This document shows, one piece after another, positions 8,921 to 17,537 of a stretch of 64,000 nt of DNA. The stretch is from Viridibacterium curvum (lineage in GTDB: Bacteria; Pseudomonadota; Gammaproteobacteria; Burkholderiales; Rhodocyclaceae), in the NCBI RefSeq assembly GCF_039544165.1, contig NZ_BAABLD010000005.1, positions 124,001 to 188,000 of the forward strand, read 5' to 3'. Every line of letters begins with the position of its first letter. The first letter of the stretch is position 1. A program made the position numbers and the translations under genes. The notes beneath the pieces are model-generated. The model saw nothing but the letters and a program-made list of their open reading frames with translations. It was not told the DNA's origin and did not search any database.

Positions 8921-9623
8921 GAACTACCGTCGCAGGCTGGCTGCCCAGCGGCTGGCGCGACAGGGCCAGCGCTGCGGCATGGCCCGAAATCACATTCAGC
9001 GTCCAGGCGCGTGTTTGCGTGACAGGCGTGTCGTCGTAACGGATGACATAGCGAAGCCCCTTGCCCGGCAATACCGACAGGACGCTGATCGGATCGTCGC
9101 TGCCCCATCCCCAGGCCTTGATCACCGACTCCTTGCCCGTCCACAAGCGTGGAAAGTGCTCACTGCAAAAATCGGGGCAGCACGACTTCTCGCGTGACGA
9201 CAACAGCTTCTGCGCGAGGCTGGCGAGTACACGCGGACTCTGGCTGTTTTCGATATCCACGCCTATCTGATATTTGTCCGACAACGCCAGCAAGGTGTGC
9301 TGCCCACTGTACGAGACGCTGAAGTGCAAGGAGCTTTCAGGATCAGCGAGCTGCGGCTTGCCGTGGTGGCCGTAGTCGAAGCTCAGCTCGGCCGCCTTGC
9401 GGCCTGTCCGGTCGGCAATCAGCATGCGCAATGTGGCGCGTGTCAGCGCGAAGCGCAGGGCGGTAGCGCGGTCCATGTAGCGATGATGGCGTGCGAGCTC
9501 GTTCTCGCTGAGCAGCTTCAGCGCCGCGTGCAACAGATCCGGGCGCCGCGTATCGAGATGCCACACCTCCACGCCTTGCGGCACGTCGGGTGGCAGTGCA
9601 ATGGCACGCAGAGCTCTCTGCAT
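8907..9623 (-). CDS. Sfp/EntD-type 4'-phosphopantetheinyl transferase (copy 1)
   Basis: This 238-residue enzyme attaches phosphopantetheine from CoA to the carrier-protein serines of the siderophore synthetases. Motifs are FALTRATLRMLIADRTG, GKPQLA, LHFSVSYS, IGVDIE (Mg2+-binding Asp/Glu) and WTGKESVIKAWG. The start is the ATG at 9621-9623 (reverse), 10 bp after the DUF2218 gene; the longer open frame overlaps that gene and is not family-like. It is the last gene of the leftward uptake operon. A second, diverged copy lies at 35483-36259. Confidence 0.92.
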   Translation of the reverse strand: MQRALRAIALPPDVPQGVEVWHLDTRRPDLLHAALKLLSENELARHHRYMDRATALRFALTRATLRMLIADRTGRKAAELSFDYGHHGKPQLADPESSLHFSVSYSGQHTLLALSDKYQIGVDIENSQSPRVLASLAQKLLSSREKSCCPDFCSEHFPRLWTGKESVIKAWGWGSDDPISVLSVLPGKGLRYVIRYDDTPVTQTRAWTLNVISGHAAALALSRQPLGSQPATVVLSRA

Positions 9624-9633
9624 GGGGCCTCGC

Positions 9634-9945
9634 TCAGGCGCGCGGCGCGGTGGTGTCCGCCTGTGCCTCGCTCCAGTGCAGCACCAGGGTGCTGGCACGC
9701 AGGAAGCGGCGAACGTGGTCGTCGAGCACGTACTGCATGCGGCCGATCTCCTTGTTGTCGGCGCCTTCGATGTAGACATGCACCGCATCGACTTCTGCAC
9801 TCAGCACGCAGCGTCCAGGCTGGAAGTCGACCTCGCCGCGCGTTGCGTCGAACACCGTCGGAACCTTGTGACGGAAGTGCTTGCACAGCTTGAGGATCAT
9901 CTTGCCGGGCTCAGCGGCGGCGAAGCGGGTTTGCAACTGGATCAT
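9634..9945 (-). CDS. DUF2218 family protein
   Basis: A 103-residue protein (MIQLQTRFAAAEPGKMILKLCKHFRHKVPTVFD...) matching the DUF2218 pattern of a His-rich LCKHFxHK segment and an alternating-strand core (EVDAVHVYIEGAD). Members are often found next to siderophore or iron ABC transporter genes; the function is not established. It overlaps the ATPase gene by 4 bp (ATGA), so the two are translationally coupled. The position suggests a cytoplasmic role in ferric-siderophore handling, which is inference. Confidence 0.88.
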   Translation of the reverse strand: MIQLQTRFAAAEPGKMILKLCKHFRHKVPTVFDATRGEVDFQPGRCVLSAEVDAVHVYIEGADNKEIGRMQYVLDDHVRRFLRASTLVLHWSEAQADTTAPRA

Positions 9946-10760
9946 GCGATTTCTCCGTAAGTTGTGCGCGGCAGGGCGTGATCGGCAATGACGATGGGGT
10001 GGCCTTGCGAGCAATGCTCGATGCGACCCGCAATGCCATAGGCTTGACGCAGGATGGCCGGACTCAATGCGCTGGCTGGTGCGCCGTCGGCAATCGCGCG
10101 ACCATCGTCGAGCACCACCACTCGGTCACAGAAGCGTACGGCGAGGTTGAGGTCGTGCACCACGATCAGGGCGATAGCCTCGCGGGCGAGGGCATCTTCG
10201 CGGATCACGTTGAGTACTTCGAGCTGCCAGCGCGGATCGAGCGCGCTGGTGGGTTCGTCGAGTAGCAGCAGCGGCGTTTGCCGCACGAGCGCCTGGGCGA
10301 GGCCCAGCATCTGGCGCTGGCCGCCAGACAGTTCGCCCATGCGGCGCAGGGCGAGCCTTTCGATGCCCATACGTTGGAACACGGCTTCGGTCATGGCTTC
10401 GCGCGAATTCGTCGACTTGCCGGGGTGGGCAGCGTTGCAGGCTGTGCTGACAGCCTCCCATGCAAACAGCGCGCTGGCGGCTGGCAGACTTTGTGGCAGG
10501 TAGGCAACGAGGCCGCGACGCGTGTGGGCATCGAGTCGTGCGAGATCGTGCCCGCCAAGTTGTAGAGTGCCTGCACTGGCGCGCAACTGGCCTGCGAGCG
10601 TACGCAGCAAGGTGGACTTGCCCGCGGCATTGGCGCCCAGCAGCGCGACGAGGCTGCCGGGAGTCACCGGTGCGAGATCCAGCCCCTTGAGCACGGCGCG
10701 GCGACGATAGCCCGCGTGCAAGCCTGTGACACTCAGTGTGGCGCGTCTCATTTGACTCAT
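9942..10760 (-). CDS. Ferric-siderophore ABC transporter, ATP-binding protein (FepC/FecE-like)
   Basis: The 272-residue ATPase powers import of the ferri-siderophore across the inner membrane. It has Walker A GANAAGKST, the signature LSGGQRQMLGLAQAL, Walker B LLLLDEPTSALD and the switch His in VVHDLNLAV. It overlaps the permease gene by 4 bp (ATGA), which fixes the start. The order receptor, esterase, binding protein, permease, ATPase is that of a complete uptake operon. Confidence 0.94.
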   Translation of the reverse strand: MSQMRRATLSVTGLHAGYRRRAVLKGLDLAPVTPGSLVALLGANAAGKSTLLRTLAGQLRASAGTLQLGGHDLARLDAHTRRGLVAYLPQSLPAASALFAWEAVSTACNAAHPGKSTNSREAMTEAVFQRMGIERLALRRMGELSGGQRQMLGLAQALVRQTPLLLLDEPTSALDPRWQLEVLNVIREDALAREAIALIVVHDLNLAVRFCDRVVVLDDGRAIADGAPASALSPAILRQAYGIAGRIEHCSQGHPIVIADHALPRTTYGEIA

Positions 10761-11830
10761 AGCGACCTCCGCTGCACGAGGATCAGCGCAATGAACAACG
10801 GCACACCGACCAGAGCCGTGACGATGCCGACCGGAATGACGAGGCCGGGCACGGCGTTCTTGCAGACGATGGAGGCGAGTGACAGCACCAGTGCGCCGGA
10901 CAGCGCGGCACCGGGCAGGAAGTAGCGATGGTCTTCCCCCAGCAGCAGTCGCGCCACATGTGGCGCGACCAAGCCGATGAAGCCGATGGCGCCGACGAAG
11001 GCCACCGCGACCGCAGCCAGCAGGCTGGCGCGCAGCAGGGTGACGAGGCGCAGACGCTCGACGGCAATGCCCAGCGAGCGGGCCTGTTCTTCACCCGAAC
11101 ACAGCGCCGTCATCGCCCAGGCGCTGCGCATGGCCCAGGGCAGGCAGACGCTCAATACGACTGCCACCACGGTGAGCTTGGGCCAGTCGGCGCGTGACAG
11201 CGAGCCCATGGCCCAGAAAACCACCTGTTGCAGCGATCCGGCTTCGGCGATGAATTCGATGACCGACACCAGCGCATTGATCGCGAATGACATGGCGATG
11301 CCGAACAGCACGATGGCGCCCGAGCTGCCGCCCAGCATGCGCGCGAGGCCCTGCACCAATAGCGCGCAGGCGGCGGCGCAGAGGAAGGCGCCAAGGCTCA
11401 CGGCCTGGTTGGCGCCCAGCTGCGTCGCGATCACCGGGTCGATGATCAGCACCACGGCGGCGCCCAGGGTGGCCGCGGCGCTGATACCCAACGTCATCGG
11501 ACTGGCCAGCGGGTTACCGAGCGCGGTCTGCATCTCGGCACCGGCAAGGCCCAGTGCGGCACCGACGACGACTGCCATCAGTGCGGTGGGCAGGCGCAGG
11601 TCCCACAGGATCACCTGCGTCGCCGCGTCGAGCGATTGTTTGTTGACGAGTCCTGCAGCGACCTGCGACAGCGTGAGCCCGGCTGGGCCTGTGGCGACGT
11701 CGGCAAGCAAACTCAGTGTGAGCAGCAGGCCCAGAAGGACGAGCAGGGCGATGCGACGCATGCGGATGCGGGCATAGGCACTGGCGAGCGGGCCTGTGAT
11801 GTGTGGAGGCGTGTGGGCAATGACTGTCAT
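10757..11830 (-). CDS. FecCD-family siderophore ABC transporter permease
   Basis: A 357-residue integral membrane protein with about ten helices. Family marks include LRLPTALMAVVVGAALGLAGAEMQTALGNPLASP and GFIGLVAPHVARLLLGEDHR. Only one FecCD-type permease gene is present, so it should work as a homodimer. The chosen start is the ATG at 11828-11830 (MTVIAHTPPH...), since upstream sequence is the intergenic gap before the binding-protein gene; the MRRIALL about 24 residues later is an alternative. It is coupled to the ATPase by an ATGA overlap. Confidence 0.93.
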   Translation of the reverse strand: MTVIAHTPPHITGPLASAYARIRMRRIALLVLLGLLLTLSLLADVATGPAGLTLSQVAAGLVNKQSLDAATQVILWDLRLPTALMAVVVGAALGLAGAEMQTALGNPLASPMTLGISAAATLGAAVVLIIDPVIATQLGANQAVSLGAFLCAAACALLVQGLARMLGGSSGAIVLFGIAMSFAINALVSVIEFIAEAGSLQQVVFWAMGSLSRADWPKLTVVAVVLSVCLPWAMRSAWAMTALCSGEEQARSLGIAVERLRLVTLLRASLLAAVAVAFVGAIGFIGLVAPHVARLLLGEDHRYFLPGAALSGALVLSLASIVCKNAVPGLVIPVGIVTALVGVPLFIALILVQRRSL

Positions 11831-11900
11831 GGCTGGCTGGGCGTTGCTGGCGGTGGATGGGGGGACCGAGGGAACTAAGGGAACCGAGGGGGCTTGGCCT

Positions 11901-13001
11901 TCAGCGCGCCGAGCTCCAGTACACCCCGTTGAGTGGAATCGGCTGGAAGCGCTCGTACAACGTGCGCAGCGTGGCGTTCGGGTCCAGTGTTGCGAAGCGT
12001 TCAGGGTGCAGCCATTTGGCGAAGGCCTGCACCGCAACGACGTTCAGCGGCGAGTCGTAGAAGTGATGCCACACGGCATGTGCGCGGCCGGCTTTCACGG
12101 CAGTAAGCGCCGCAACAGGCATGCCCTGCAGGCGGCGTGCGAGAGACGCTTGAGCATCGGCCGCACTGATGCCGGCGCCCATCTGGATGCGTTGTGGGCC
12201 GCTTTGCACCGTCGTGCGATTGCCGATGGCCGTCGCGATGTAGACGTCGGGTTGGTGGGTGAGCAGGTATTCCGCGCTGACCTGGCCAACCTCACCGGGG
12301 ACGAGCTCGCGTGCGACGTTCTCGCCACCCGCAGCATCAATGAAGCGCCCCATCATGCCGCGCACCATGGTCTCGCAGCATTCTTCGCGCAGGCCGACAC
12401 GACTCTCCAGGAACACGCGCGTGCGCGGCAGGCCGCGCAGCCCATCCGTCACGCGCGCCAGTTCGCTTTCGTAGAAGCGCAGATAAGCCTCGGCCTCACG
12501 CTCGCGACCCAGTACCTGACCCAGCAGACGCATGCTGCGCGGTGTATTGACCAGCGGGTCATTGCGGAAGTCGATAAACACCACGGGTACGCCCGCTGCC
12601 TGCAGGCCCTTGAGCAGGGTCTCATCCTTCGGTGAAGGGCCATGGCCACCAAGGCCGAAGATGGCCAGCTGTGGTTTCAGCGAGAGTGTCTTCTCCAGGC
12701 TGAAGCTGTCGGCCGATGCTTGGCCCACACGCGGTATCTGCGCCAGCTCGGGGAAGCGCTTGAGGTACTGCGCATAACCATCCGGGTCCAGGCGGCTGAA
12801 CTCATCCATGCTGCCAACGATGCGCGAGGGCAGGTCGGCGCCTTCCAGGATTGCCAGTGCCACCATGAAGCGGCCTTCGCCGAGCACGACACGGCCGATC
12901 TTGTCCGGCAGCGTTACGCTGCGGCCGGCGAGGTCAGTGACAGTGCGTGCGCTTGCTGCGAGCGAGAGCAGGCACAGCAGGGTTGTGAGCAGAAGTTTCA
13001 T
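11901..13001 (-). CDS. Periplasmic ferric-siderophore binding protein
   Basis: The 366-residue solute-binding protein has a signal peptide (MKLLLTTLLCLLSLAASA|RTVTDLAGR) and the cluster-8 binding-protein fold: RSVTLPDKIGRVV, then SLEKTLSLKPQLAIFG, VPVVFIDFRNDP and the long connecting helix. It delivers the ferri-siderophore to the FecCD permease encoded 70 bp downstream. The ATG at 13001 with AAGG upstream is preferred over a GTG nine bases earlier. Cys-Cys (EECCE) near the middle is unusual for the family. Confidence 0.9.
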   Translation of the reverse strand: MKLLLTTLLCLLSLAASARTVTDLAGRSVTLPDKIGRVVLGEGRFMVALAILEGADLPSRIVGSMDEFSRLDPDGYAQYLKRFPELAQIPRVGQASADSFSLEKTLSLKPQLAIFGLGGHGPSPKDETLLKGLQAAGVPVVFIDFRNDPLVNTPRSMRLLGQVLGREREAEAYLRFYESELARVTDGLRGLPRTRVFLESRVGLREECCETMVRGMMGRFIDAAGGENVARELVPGEVGQVSAEYLLTHQPDVYIATAIGNRTTVQSGPQRIQMGAGISAADAQASLARRLQGMPVAALTAVKAGRAHAVWHHFYDSPLNVVAVQAFAKWLHPERFATLDPNATLRTLYERFQPIPLNGVYWSSAR

Positions 13002-13021
13002 GTCATGCACCTTGGGGAATT

Positions 13022-13927
13022 TCAGGGTTCGAGTGCGAAGCGCAGACCACGGTTGATGGCTTGCGGCAGGCTGGAGAGGTGGTTTTCGCCAGTGAGCTCC
13101 AGTGCTTTGACGCGCATGCCCGGCATGGTGATGAGGCGACCAGAGAGGGCGCGTACGTTGTCGACCATCGCGCGGCGCGTCAGTGTGGCGATACCGCCTG
13201 GCATGTTGTCGGAGAAGCGACTCGGGCTTTGTTCAAATTCGCCTACGGTCAGTAGCAAGGCGCGGCCGCGTGCTGCGTCTGGCTGCCGGCGGAAGGCGGA
13301 TTCTTCTGTCGCCATGACTTTGTCGTTCCACCACCACGAAGGGCTTGCAGCGATGTAGTGCGTGAAGCTCTGTGGCCGATTGAACAAGGCATGCAGTGCG
13401 AACAGGCCGCCGAGGGAATGGCCGAACAGCACCTGATGGTTCGGGTTGGTCGCGTAGCGCTGCGCGATGGTGGGGCGCAACGTCTTGTCGATGAAGTCGA
13501 GGAAGCGGTCCGCACCGCCCCCCGCACTGCGCATCGTGGCACTCATATCGGCTGCGGGTTGTGCGGCCGGCGTCGGCGTGTAGTCGACCGCTCGGCGCAG
13601 GATCACGTCGTCTTCCTCGGGGTAGGAGATGCCGACGACCAGTGCGGGCAATACACCCGTCGCGAGCGGCCGGCGCGATTGCAGGCGTAGGGTTTCGACG
13701 ACGCTGTGGAAGACGAGGTCGGCGTCGAGTACGTAGACCACCGGGTAGCCGCCCGCCGGGGCTGGGCCATCGGGCAGGGCGACGAGGATGCGGTAGCGTG
13801 GACCCGGCTGATTGTCTGTCGTTGCAGCGCGCAGCTCGAACTGCTCTGCGCGTGGCAGCGTGACCGTTGCGGCATGGCAGACGCTCATTTGTGACAACAG
13901 CAGCAGGCTGTAGAAGAGCCTTTTCAT
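13022..13927 (-). CDS. Secreted Fes/IroE-like esterase (alpha/beta hydrolase)
   Basis: The 301-residue protein has a signal peptide (MKRLFYSLLLLSQMSVCHA|A) and an esterase D/IroE-type fold. The nucleophile elbow is GHSLGGLFALHAL, with GYPVVYVLDAD and YIAASPSWWWNDKVM as typical flanking pieces and a late ENHLSS supplying the His. Periplasmic IroE-type enzymes cut ester bonds of catecholate siderophores. It sits between receptor and binding protein genes, 20 bp before the latter. If the native siderophore is all-amide, the true substrate may be another siderophore. Confidence 0.87.
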   Translation of the reverse strand: MKRLFYSLLLLSQMSVCHAATVTLPRAEQFELRAATTDNQPGPRYRILVALPDGPAPAGGYPVVYVLDADLVFHSVVETLRLQSRRPLATGVLPALVVGISYPEEDDVILRRAVDYTPTPAAQPAADMSATMRSAGGGADRFLDFIDKTLRPTIAQRYATNPNHQVLFGHSLGGLFALHALFNRPQSFTHYIAASPSWWWNDKVMATEESAFRRQPDAARGRALLLTVGEFEQSPSRFSDNMPGGIATLTRRAMVDNVRALSGRLITMPGMRVKALELTGENHLSSLPQAINRGLRFALEP

Positions 13928-14008
13928 GTAGTGATGTCTGGCGGTTTGCGGCGTGGGGTTGTGCGGATGAATCCGTACGTACAGGGGCAAGTCGTGCCGG
14001 GTGGGTAG

Positions 14009-14026
14009 GGCCGGTTTCAACCGGCC
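14009..14026. repeat. 18-bp perfect-hairpin intergenic repeat
   Basis: GGCCGGTTTCAACCGGCC lies between the receptor and esterase genes in a 164-bp gap. It belongs to a family of 18-bp hairpins with a T-T-x-A-A-type centre that recurs at 37978, 38040, 49313 and 49344. It may act as a processing or attenuation hairpin within the operon. Confidence 0.7.
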
Positions 14027-14091
14027 GCCACGTGTGCATCAGCTTGGCAAGGCATCAAGGTGGACACGGTGTGCCCACGCGTTGTTGCCAA

Positions 14092-16209
14092 TCAGAATTT
14101 CAGCCCGGTCTTCAGCCACAGGCTGCGCGGTTCGCCGTAGAAGTTGAACACCGTGGTACCGCCGACGCGCTGGTAGTACTTCTTGTCGAACAGGTTGTTT
14201 ATCGAGAGCGACAGATCCACGTTGCGCGTGACCTTGTAGCCCAGCAGCGCATCGACCAGGTAGAAAGCCTTCTGCTCGATACGGTAGCCCGTGCCTGCGG
14301 TGTAGTAGCTGCTCATCGCACGCAGGCCGCCGCCGCCGTAAAGATCCTTGAGCGCACCGTCCTGCACGTCGTAGCGCGTCCACACCGTCACGTTGTGGTG
14401 CGGCGTGACGGTCGAGAAGGTCGTGCCGCTGGCGCCGGCTGCGGCGGAGATGACTTCGCTCTCGGTGTAGGCGTAGCCGATGCTGGCGTCCCAGCCCTTG
14501 GCGAGTTTGCCGGCGACTTCGACTTCAAAGCCTTGCACCTCGTTTTCGCCGCTGGCTTCGAAGTAGGCCGTGCTGGGCACAGCGACGGCGCGGTTCTTGT
14601 CACGCAGGCGGAACACCGAGAACTGCGTGGTCAGCAGGCCGCCCTTGTGTTCGCCCTTCGCGCCGGCTTCGATGTTGTTGCCGGTGCGCGGGTCCAGCAC
14701 TTTGCCGCTGGCATCGAGGTTGGTCTGCGGCTGAAAGATCGAGGTGTAGCTGGCGAAGGTCGACCAGTTGTCGGTGATGTCGAATACCAGACCACCGTAA
14801 GGTGTGAATTGCGTCGGCAGGCTCAGCTCTGTGGTGGCGCCATTGACGAGGTTGGTGGTGATGCTCTTGTAGCGCGACAGGCGTGCACCGGCGATCAGCG
14901 TCAGCGGTTGCCAGGGCTTGATGCGCAGGTTGCTGTAGAGGCCGTACTGTTCGGGCTTGACGTTGGTGCGCGTGCTGTAGGTGGTGGCGGGTTCGGGCCA
15001 GTCGTAGGTCGGGTTGTAGACGTTGGTGGTGCCGGTGACGGTGAGTGTGCCGGACTGTGTGGTCTGGTCGTACTGGCGGTAGTCGGTGCCGACGATCACG
15101 TTCTGCTGCAGGCCCCACAGCTTGAACGGCTGGTTGAGGTGCAGGTCGGTGGCGAGCGACTTCTCTTTGTAGTCGCGTGCGATGGCGGTGCGCGTCACGT
15201 TGCCGGCGGCATTCACTGCGCTGTTGGCATAGGCGTACTTGAAGTTCACGTCGCGGTCGGCATAGCGCAGACCTGCCTTGATCTGGCCGCCGCCATCGAG
15301 CTTGTGCACCAGCTCGCCGAAGCCTTCATTGATCTGGTTCTCGAAGCGGTTCCAGTTCGCACCGATGAAGGTCGAACGGTCCACGTCCAGCAGTTCGCCG
15401 TTGGCTTTGGAGGGCAGGCCGTTGAAGGGCGTCACCTTGCTCATCGAGCTGAAGCCGCCGACCGACAGGCTGGTGCGCGGTGCCAGATCGAATTCCAGCG
15501 AGGCATAGCCCACGCCGTTCTCGTTCTTGTTCACGTTCACCCACGAGTCCTTCTGCTGATACGCGCCAACCGCACGGCCGCGCACCTTGCCGTCTTCAGT
15601 CAGCGGGCCGGTGACGTCGACCTCGCCGCGCTTGGCGTCCCACGAGCCGTAGGCCAGCGAGCCACTGGCGGCGAATTTGCTCTGGCCGCGCTTGCGATAC
15701 ATGTTGGCTGCGCCGCCGGGTTCGCCGAAGCCGCTGTAGAGCCCGCCGGGGCCGCGCAGGATTTCAACGCGCTCGAAGATCGCCAGGTCAGGTTGCGTGC
15801 CATAGATGCTCGACAGCGGCGCGGGCAGGCCGTCGATGAGGAAGGAGTCGAGCTCGTAACCGCGCACGTAGGTCGACGAGCGTCCCTGGTCATTGGCCAG
15901 CACCAGCATGCCGGTGGTGCGGCGGGCGAGGTCTTCGAGGCGCACCATGTTCTGGTCGTCCATGCGCTGGCGCGTTACCACGCTCACCGGCTGTGGCGTT
16001 TCCTTGATCGAGGTTTCACCCTTGCCGCCTACGTTGACGGTGCCGTCGTTGTAGCCCTCGGTCGTGCCTTCGGCACGCTTGCCCTGCACAGTGACGGCGG
16101 GCGTGGTCGCTTCCTGTGCAAAGGTGCCGCTGCTGAACAGCGCGGCGAGCAGGGCGCTCAGGGTGGTGACGCGAAGCGCCGGCAGGCGAGCGGTGGTGGC
16201 GGTATTCAT
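14092..16209 (-). CDS. TonB-dependent siderophore receptor
   Basis: The 705-residue outer-membrane receptor has a signal peptide (…LSALLAALFSSGTFAQ|EA), a TonB-box-like start (PAVTVQGKR), a plug domain (SIKETPQPVSVVTRQRMDDQ, then EILRGPGGLYSGFGEPGGAANM) and a beta-barrel ending in the canonical terminal phenylalanine (LWLKTGLKF). The FhuA/FoxA-like siderophore receptor class fits. The start is the ATG at 16207-16209 behind GGGAG. A Fur box lies 23 bp upstream. It heads the leftward uptake operon and diverges from the AraC regulator, which likely controls it. Confidence 0.95.
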   Translation of the reverse strand: MNTATTARLPALRVTTLSALLAALFSSGTFAQEATTPAVTVQGKRAEGTTEGYNDGTVNVGGKGETSIKETPQPVSVVTRQRMDDQNMVRLEDLARRTTGMLVLANDQGRSSTYVRGYELDSFLIDGLPAPLSSIYGTQPDLAIFERVEILRGPGGLYSGFGEPGGAANMYRKRGQSKFAASGSLAYGSWDAKRGEVDVTGPLTEDGKVRGRAVGAYQQKDSWVNVNKNENGVGYASLEFDLAPRTSLSVGGFSSMSKVTPFNGLPSKANGELLDVDRSTFIGANWNRFENQINEGFGELVHKLDGGGQIKAGLRYADRDVNFKYAYANSAVNAAGNVTRTAIARDYKEKSLATDLHLNQPFKLWGLQQNVIVGTDYRQYDQTTQSGTLTVTGTTNVYNPTYDWPEPATTYSTRTNVKPEQYGLYSNLRIKPWQPLTLIAGARLSRYKSITTNLVNGATTELSLPTQFTPYGGLVFDITDNWSTFASYTSIFQPQTNLDASGKVLDPRTGNNIEAGAKGEHKGGLLTTQFSVFRLRDKNRAVAVPSTAYFEASGENEVQGFEVEVAGKLAKGWDASIGYAYTESEVISAAAGASGTTFSTVTPHHNVTVWTRYDVQDGALKDLYGGGGLRAMSSYYTAGTGYRIEQKAFYLVDALLGYKVTRNVDLSLSINNLFDKKYYQRVGGTTVFNFYGEPRSLWLKTGLKF

Positions 16210-16229
16210 CAGGTACTCCCTCGTTTCGG

Positions 16230-16249
16230 AATGAGAATGATTTGCATTA
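16230..16249 (-). promoter_or_regulatory. Fur box between receptor and AraC regulator
   Basis: Read leftward, TAATGCAAATCATTCTC matches 14 of 17 positions of the core Fur consensus TAATGATAATCATTATC. It is 20-40 bp upstream of the receptor start, where Fur repression would be expected, and about 80 bp upstream of the divergent AraC gene. It indicates iron control of the uptake operon. Confidence 0.85.
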
Positions 16250-16329
16250 GCGGGTTTTGGCGCTATTATCCGCACACCACTTCGCGACTGCCTTTGCGCA
16301 AGGCAGGAAGTTGTTTGCAGGAGAAAGCT

Positions 16330-17367
16330 TTGCAATTGCATGCCCGCCAAACCATGCTCAAGCCCTTGTCCGGCAAGGGCTTTGTTCCGCCAGCCAGCAT
16401 CAATCGTGGTGAGTTGATGGCCGCCATCACGCCGCGCAGCATCGGTTTTCGCATCGACCAGCCCGATGTCGCGAGCGACGTCTCGGTGCTGTCCGGCCAC
16501 TTCCGCGCGGACAACCTGCGCGAGGGTCTACGCTGCAAATGCGTCGACGTCGTCGACCTCTACGACATGCGCACCGAGGCCACGCTGCAGCCCGGGCTCA
16601 GCCTCATCGTGCTGGTCGCGGGCGAGGCGCAGGCGCGCTTCGGCAGCCAGCCGGTCAGCCTGGGTGGCACAGGCCAGCCCGACGGTGCGCTGGTGGCACT
16701 GGCAGCACCCGAACAGTTCGTGCGCCACTCACGGCGTGGTCGCCACGAGCGCAAGGTCGTCATCACAATGAGTCCCGAGTGGCTCGCAGCCAGCGGGCTC
16801 GATGTCGGTGGTCTCGCGGCATTCCGCCAGAAACACCTCGCCGTACACCACTGGCGGCCCAGCACGCGTGCTGTCGCCATCGCGCAGCAGATGATCCATC
16901 CGCCGGTCTTCTCCACGACCGGCCACAGCAATCCCCTGCACAAGCTCCACCTCGAAAGCCGTGCGCTCGCACTCATCACCGAGAGCTTTGCCGACCTGTT
17001 TGCGGCACCAACTAATGCGGATGGCATCGCGCCTCGCATGCGTGCGCGCATCGCCGACCTCTGCGAATGGCTCGACGCCAGCCTGCAGGCCGGTACCGCT
17101 GACGAACTGGATCTCGCCGCCATTGCGCGCCACGCCGGCCTCAACGCCAGCTCGCTGCAACAGCAGTTCCGCGCAGTGCAGGGCATGAGCATCGTCGCCT
17201 GGCTACGCAGTCGCCGCCTCGACGCCGCCCGCGTTGCGCTGGAGCGCGACGGACTCAGCGTCGCGCAGGCCGCCGAGCTCGCCGGCTACAGCAGCGCCGC
17301 CAACTTCGCCACCGCCTTCCGCAAGCACTTCGGGCAATGCCCCAGCGCTGTGGCGCGGGCGGGCTAG
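16330..17367 (+). CDS. AraC-family regulator of siderophore uptake (PchR/AlcR-like)
   Basis: About 345 residues. The N-terminal 220 residues form a ligand-sensing part. The C-terminal HTH pair is clear: DELDLAAIARHAGLNASSLQQQFRAVQGMSIVAWLRSRRLDAARVAL, then LSVAQAAELAGYSSAANFATAFRKHFGQCPSAVAR. Such regulators activate the adjacent receptor gene when bound to ferri-siderophore. The TTG at 16330 is chosen because AGGAG lies six bases upstream; the ATG at 16354 is in frame but lacks a good ribosome site. The open frame extends far upstream on the antisense of the receptor and is not real. Confidence 0.9.
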   Translation: MQLHARQTMLKPLSGKGFVPPASINRGELMAAITPRSIGFRIDQPDVASDVSVLSGHFRADNLREGLRCKCVDVVDLYDMRTEATLQPGLSLIVLVAGEAQARFGSQPVSLGGTGQPDGALVALAAPEQFVRHSRRGRHERKVVITMSPEWLAASGLDVGGLAAFRQKHLAVHHWRPSTRAVAIAQQMIHPPVFSTTGHSNPLHKLHLESRALALITESFADLFAAPTNADGIAPRMRARIADLCEWLDASLQAGTADELDLAAIARHAGLNASSLQQQFRAVQGMSIVAWLRSRRLDAARVALERDGLSVAQAAELAGYSSAANFATAFRKHFGQCPSAVARAG

Positions 17368-17403
17368 GGCGATTTGAAGGTGTGGGACTCCCGGTCTCGT
17401 TCC

Positions 17404-17505
17404 CTCACTCCAACCCCTCTCCCACAAGGGAGAGGGGCTCTGTAACCCTCGCCCTTGCGGGAGAGGGTGGCGCGAAGCGCCGGGTGCGGGGGCCGCCCCT
17501 CATTT
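17404..17505. repeat. REP-like inverted repeat block
   Basis: Paired sequences such as CTCTCCCACAAGGGAGAGGGG and CCTTGCGGGAGAGGGTGG, followed by GCGAAGCGCC, form overlapping hairpins between the regulator and esterase genes. The same CCCTCTCCC/GGGAGAGGG unit recurs at 18540, 20147, 28100, 32010, 32350 and 37100. It probably ends or stabilises transcripts. Confidence 0.75.
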
Positions 17506-17537
17506 GTGACAGCGAATTTTCTGACCCACTACACGCC

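Noticed and set aside
13867..16329. Very long open frame opposite the TonB receptor, running into the AraC regulator gene
   Set aside because: It is the antisense of a high-GC receptor gene with typical receptor motifs; its translation is low-complexity Val/Ala/Gly/Arg without family sequence. Only the part from 16330 is real.
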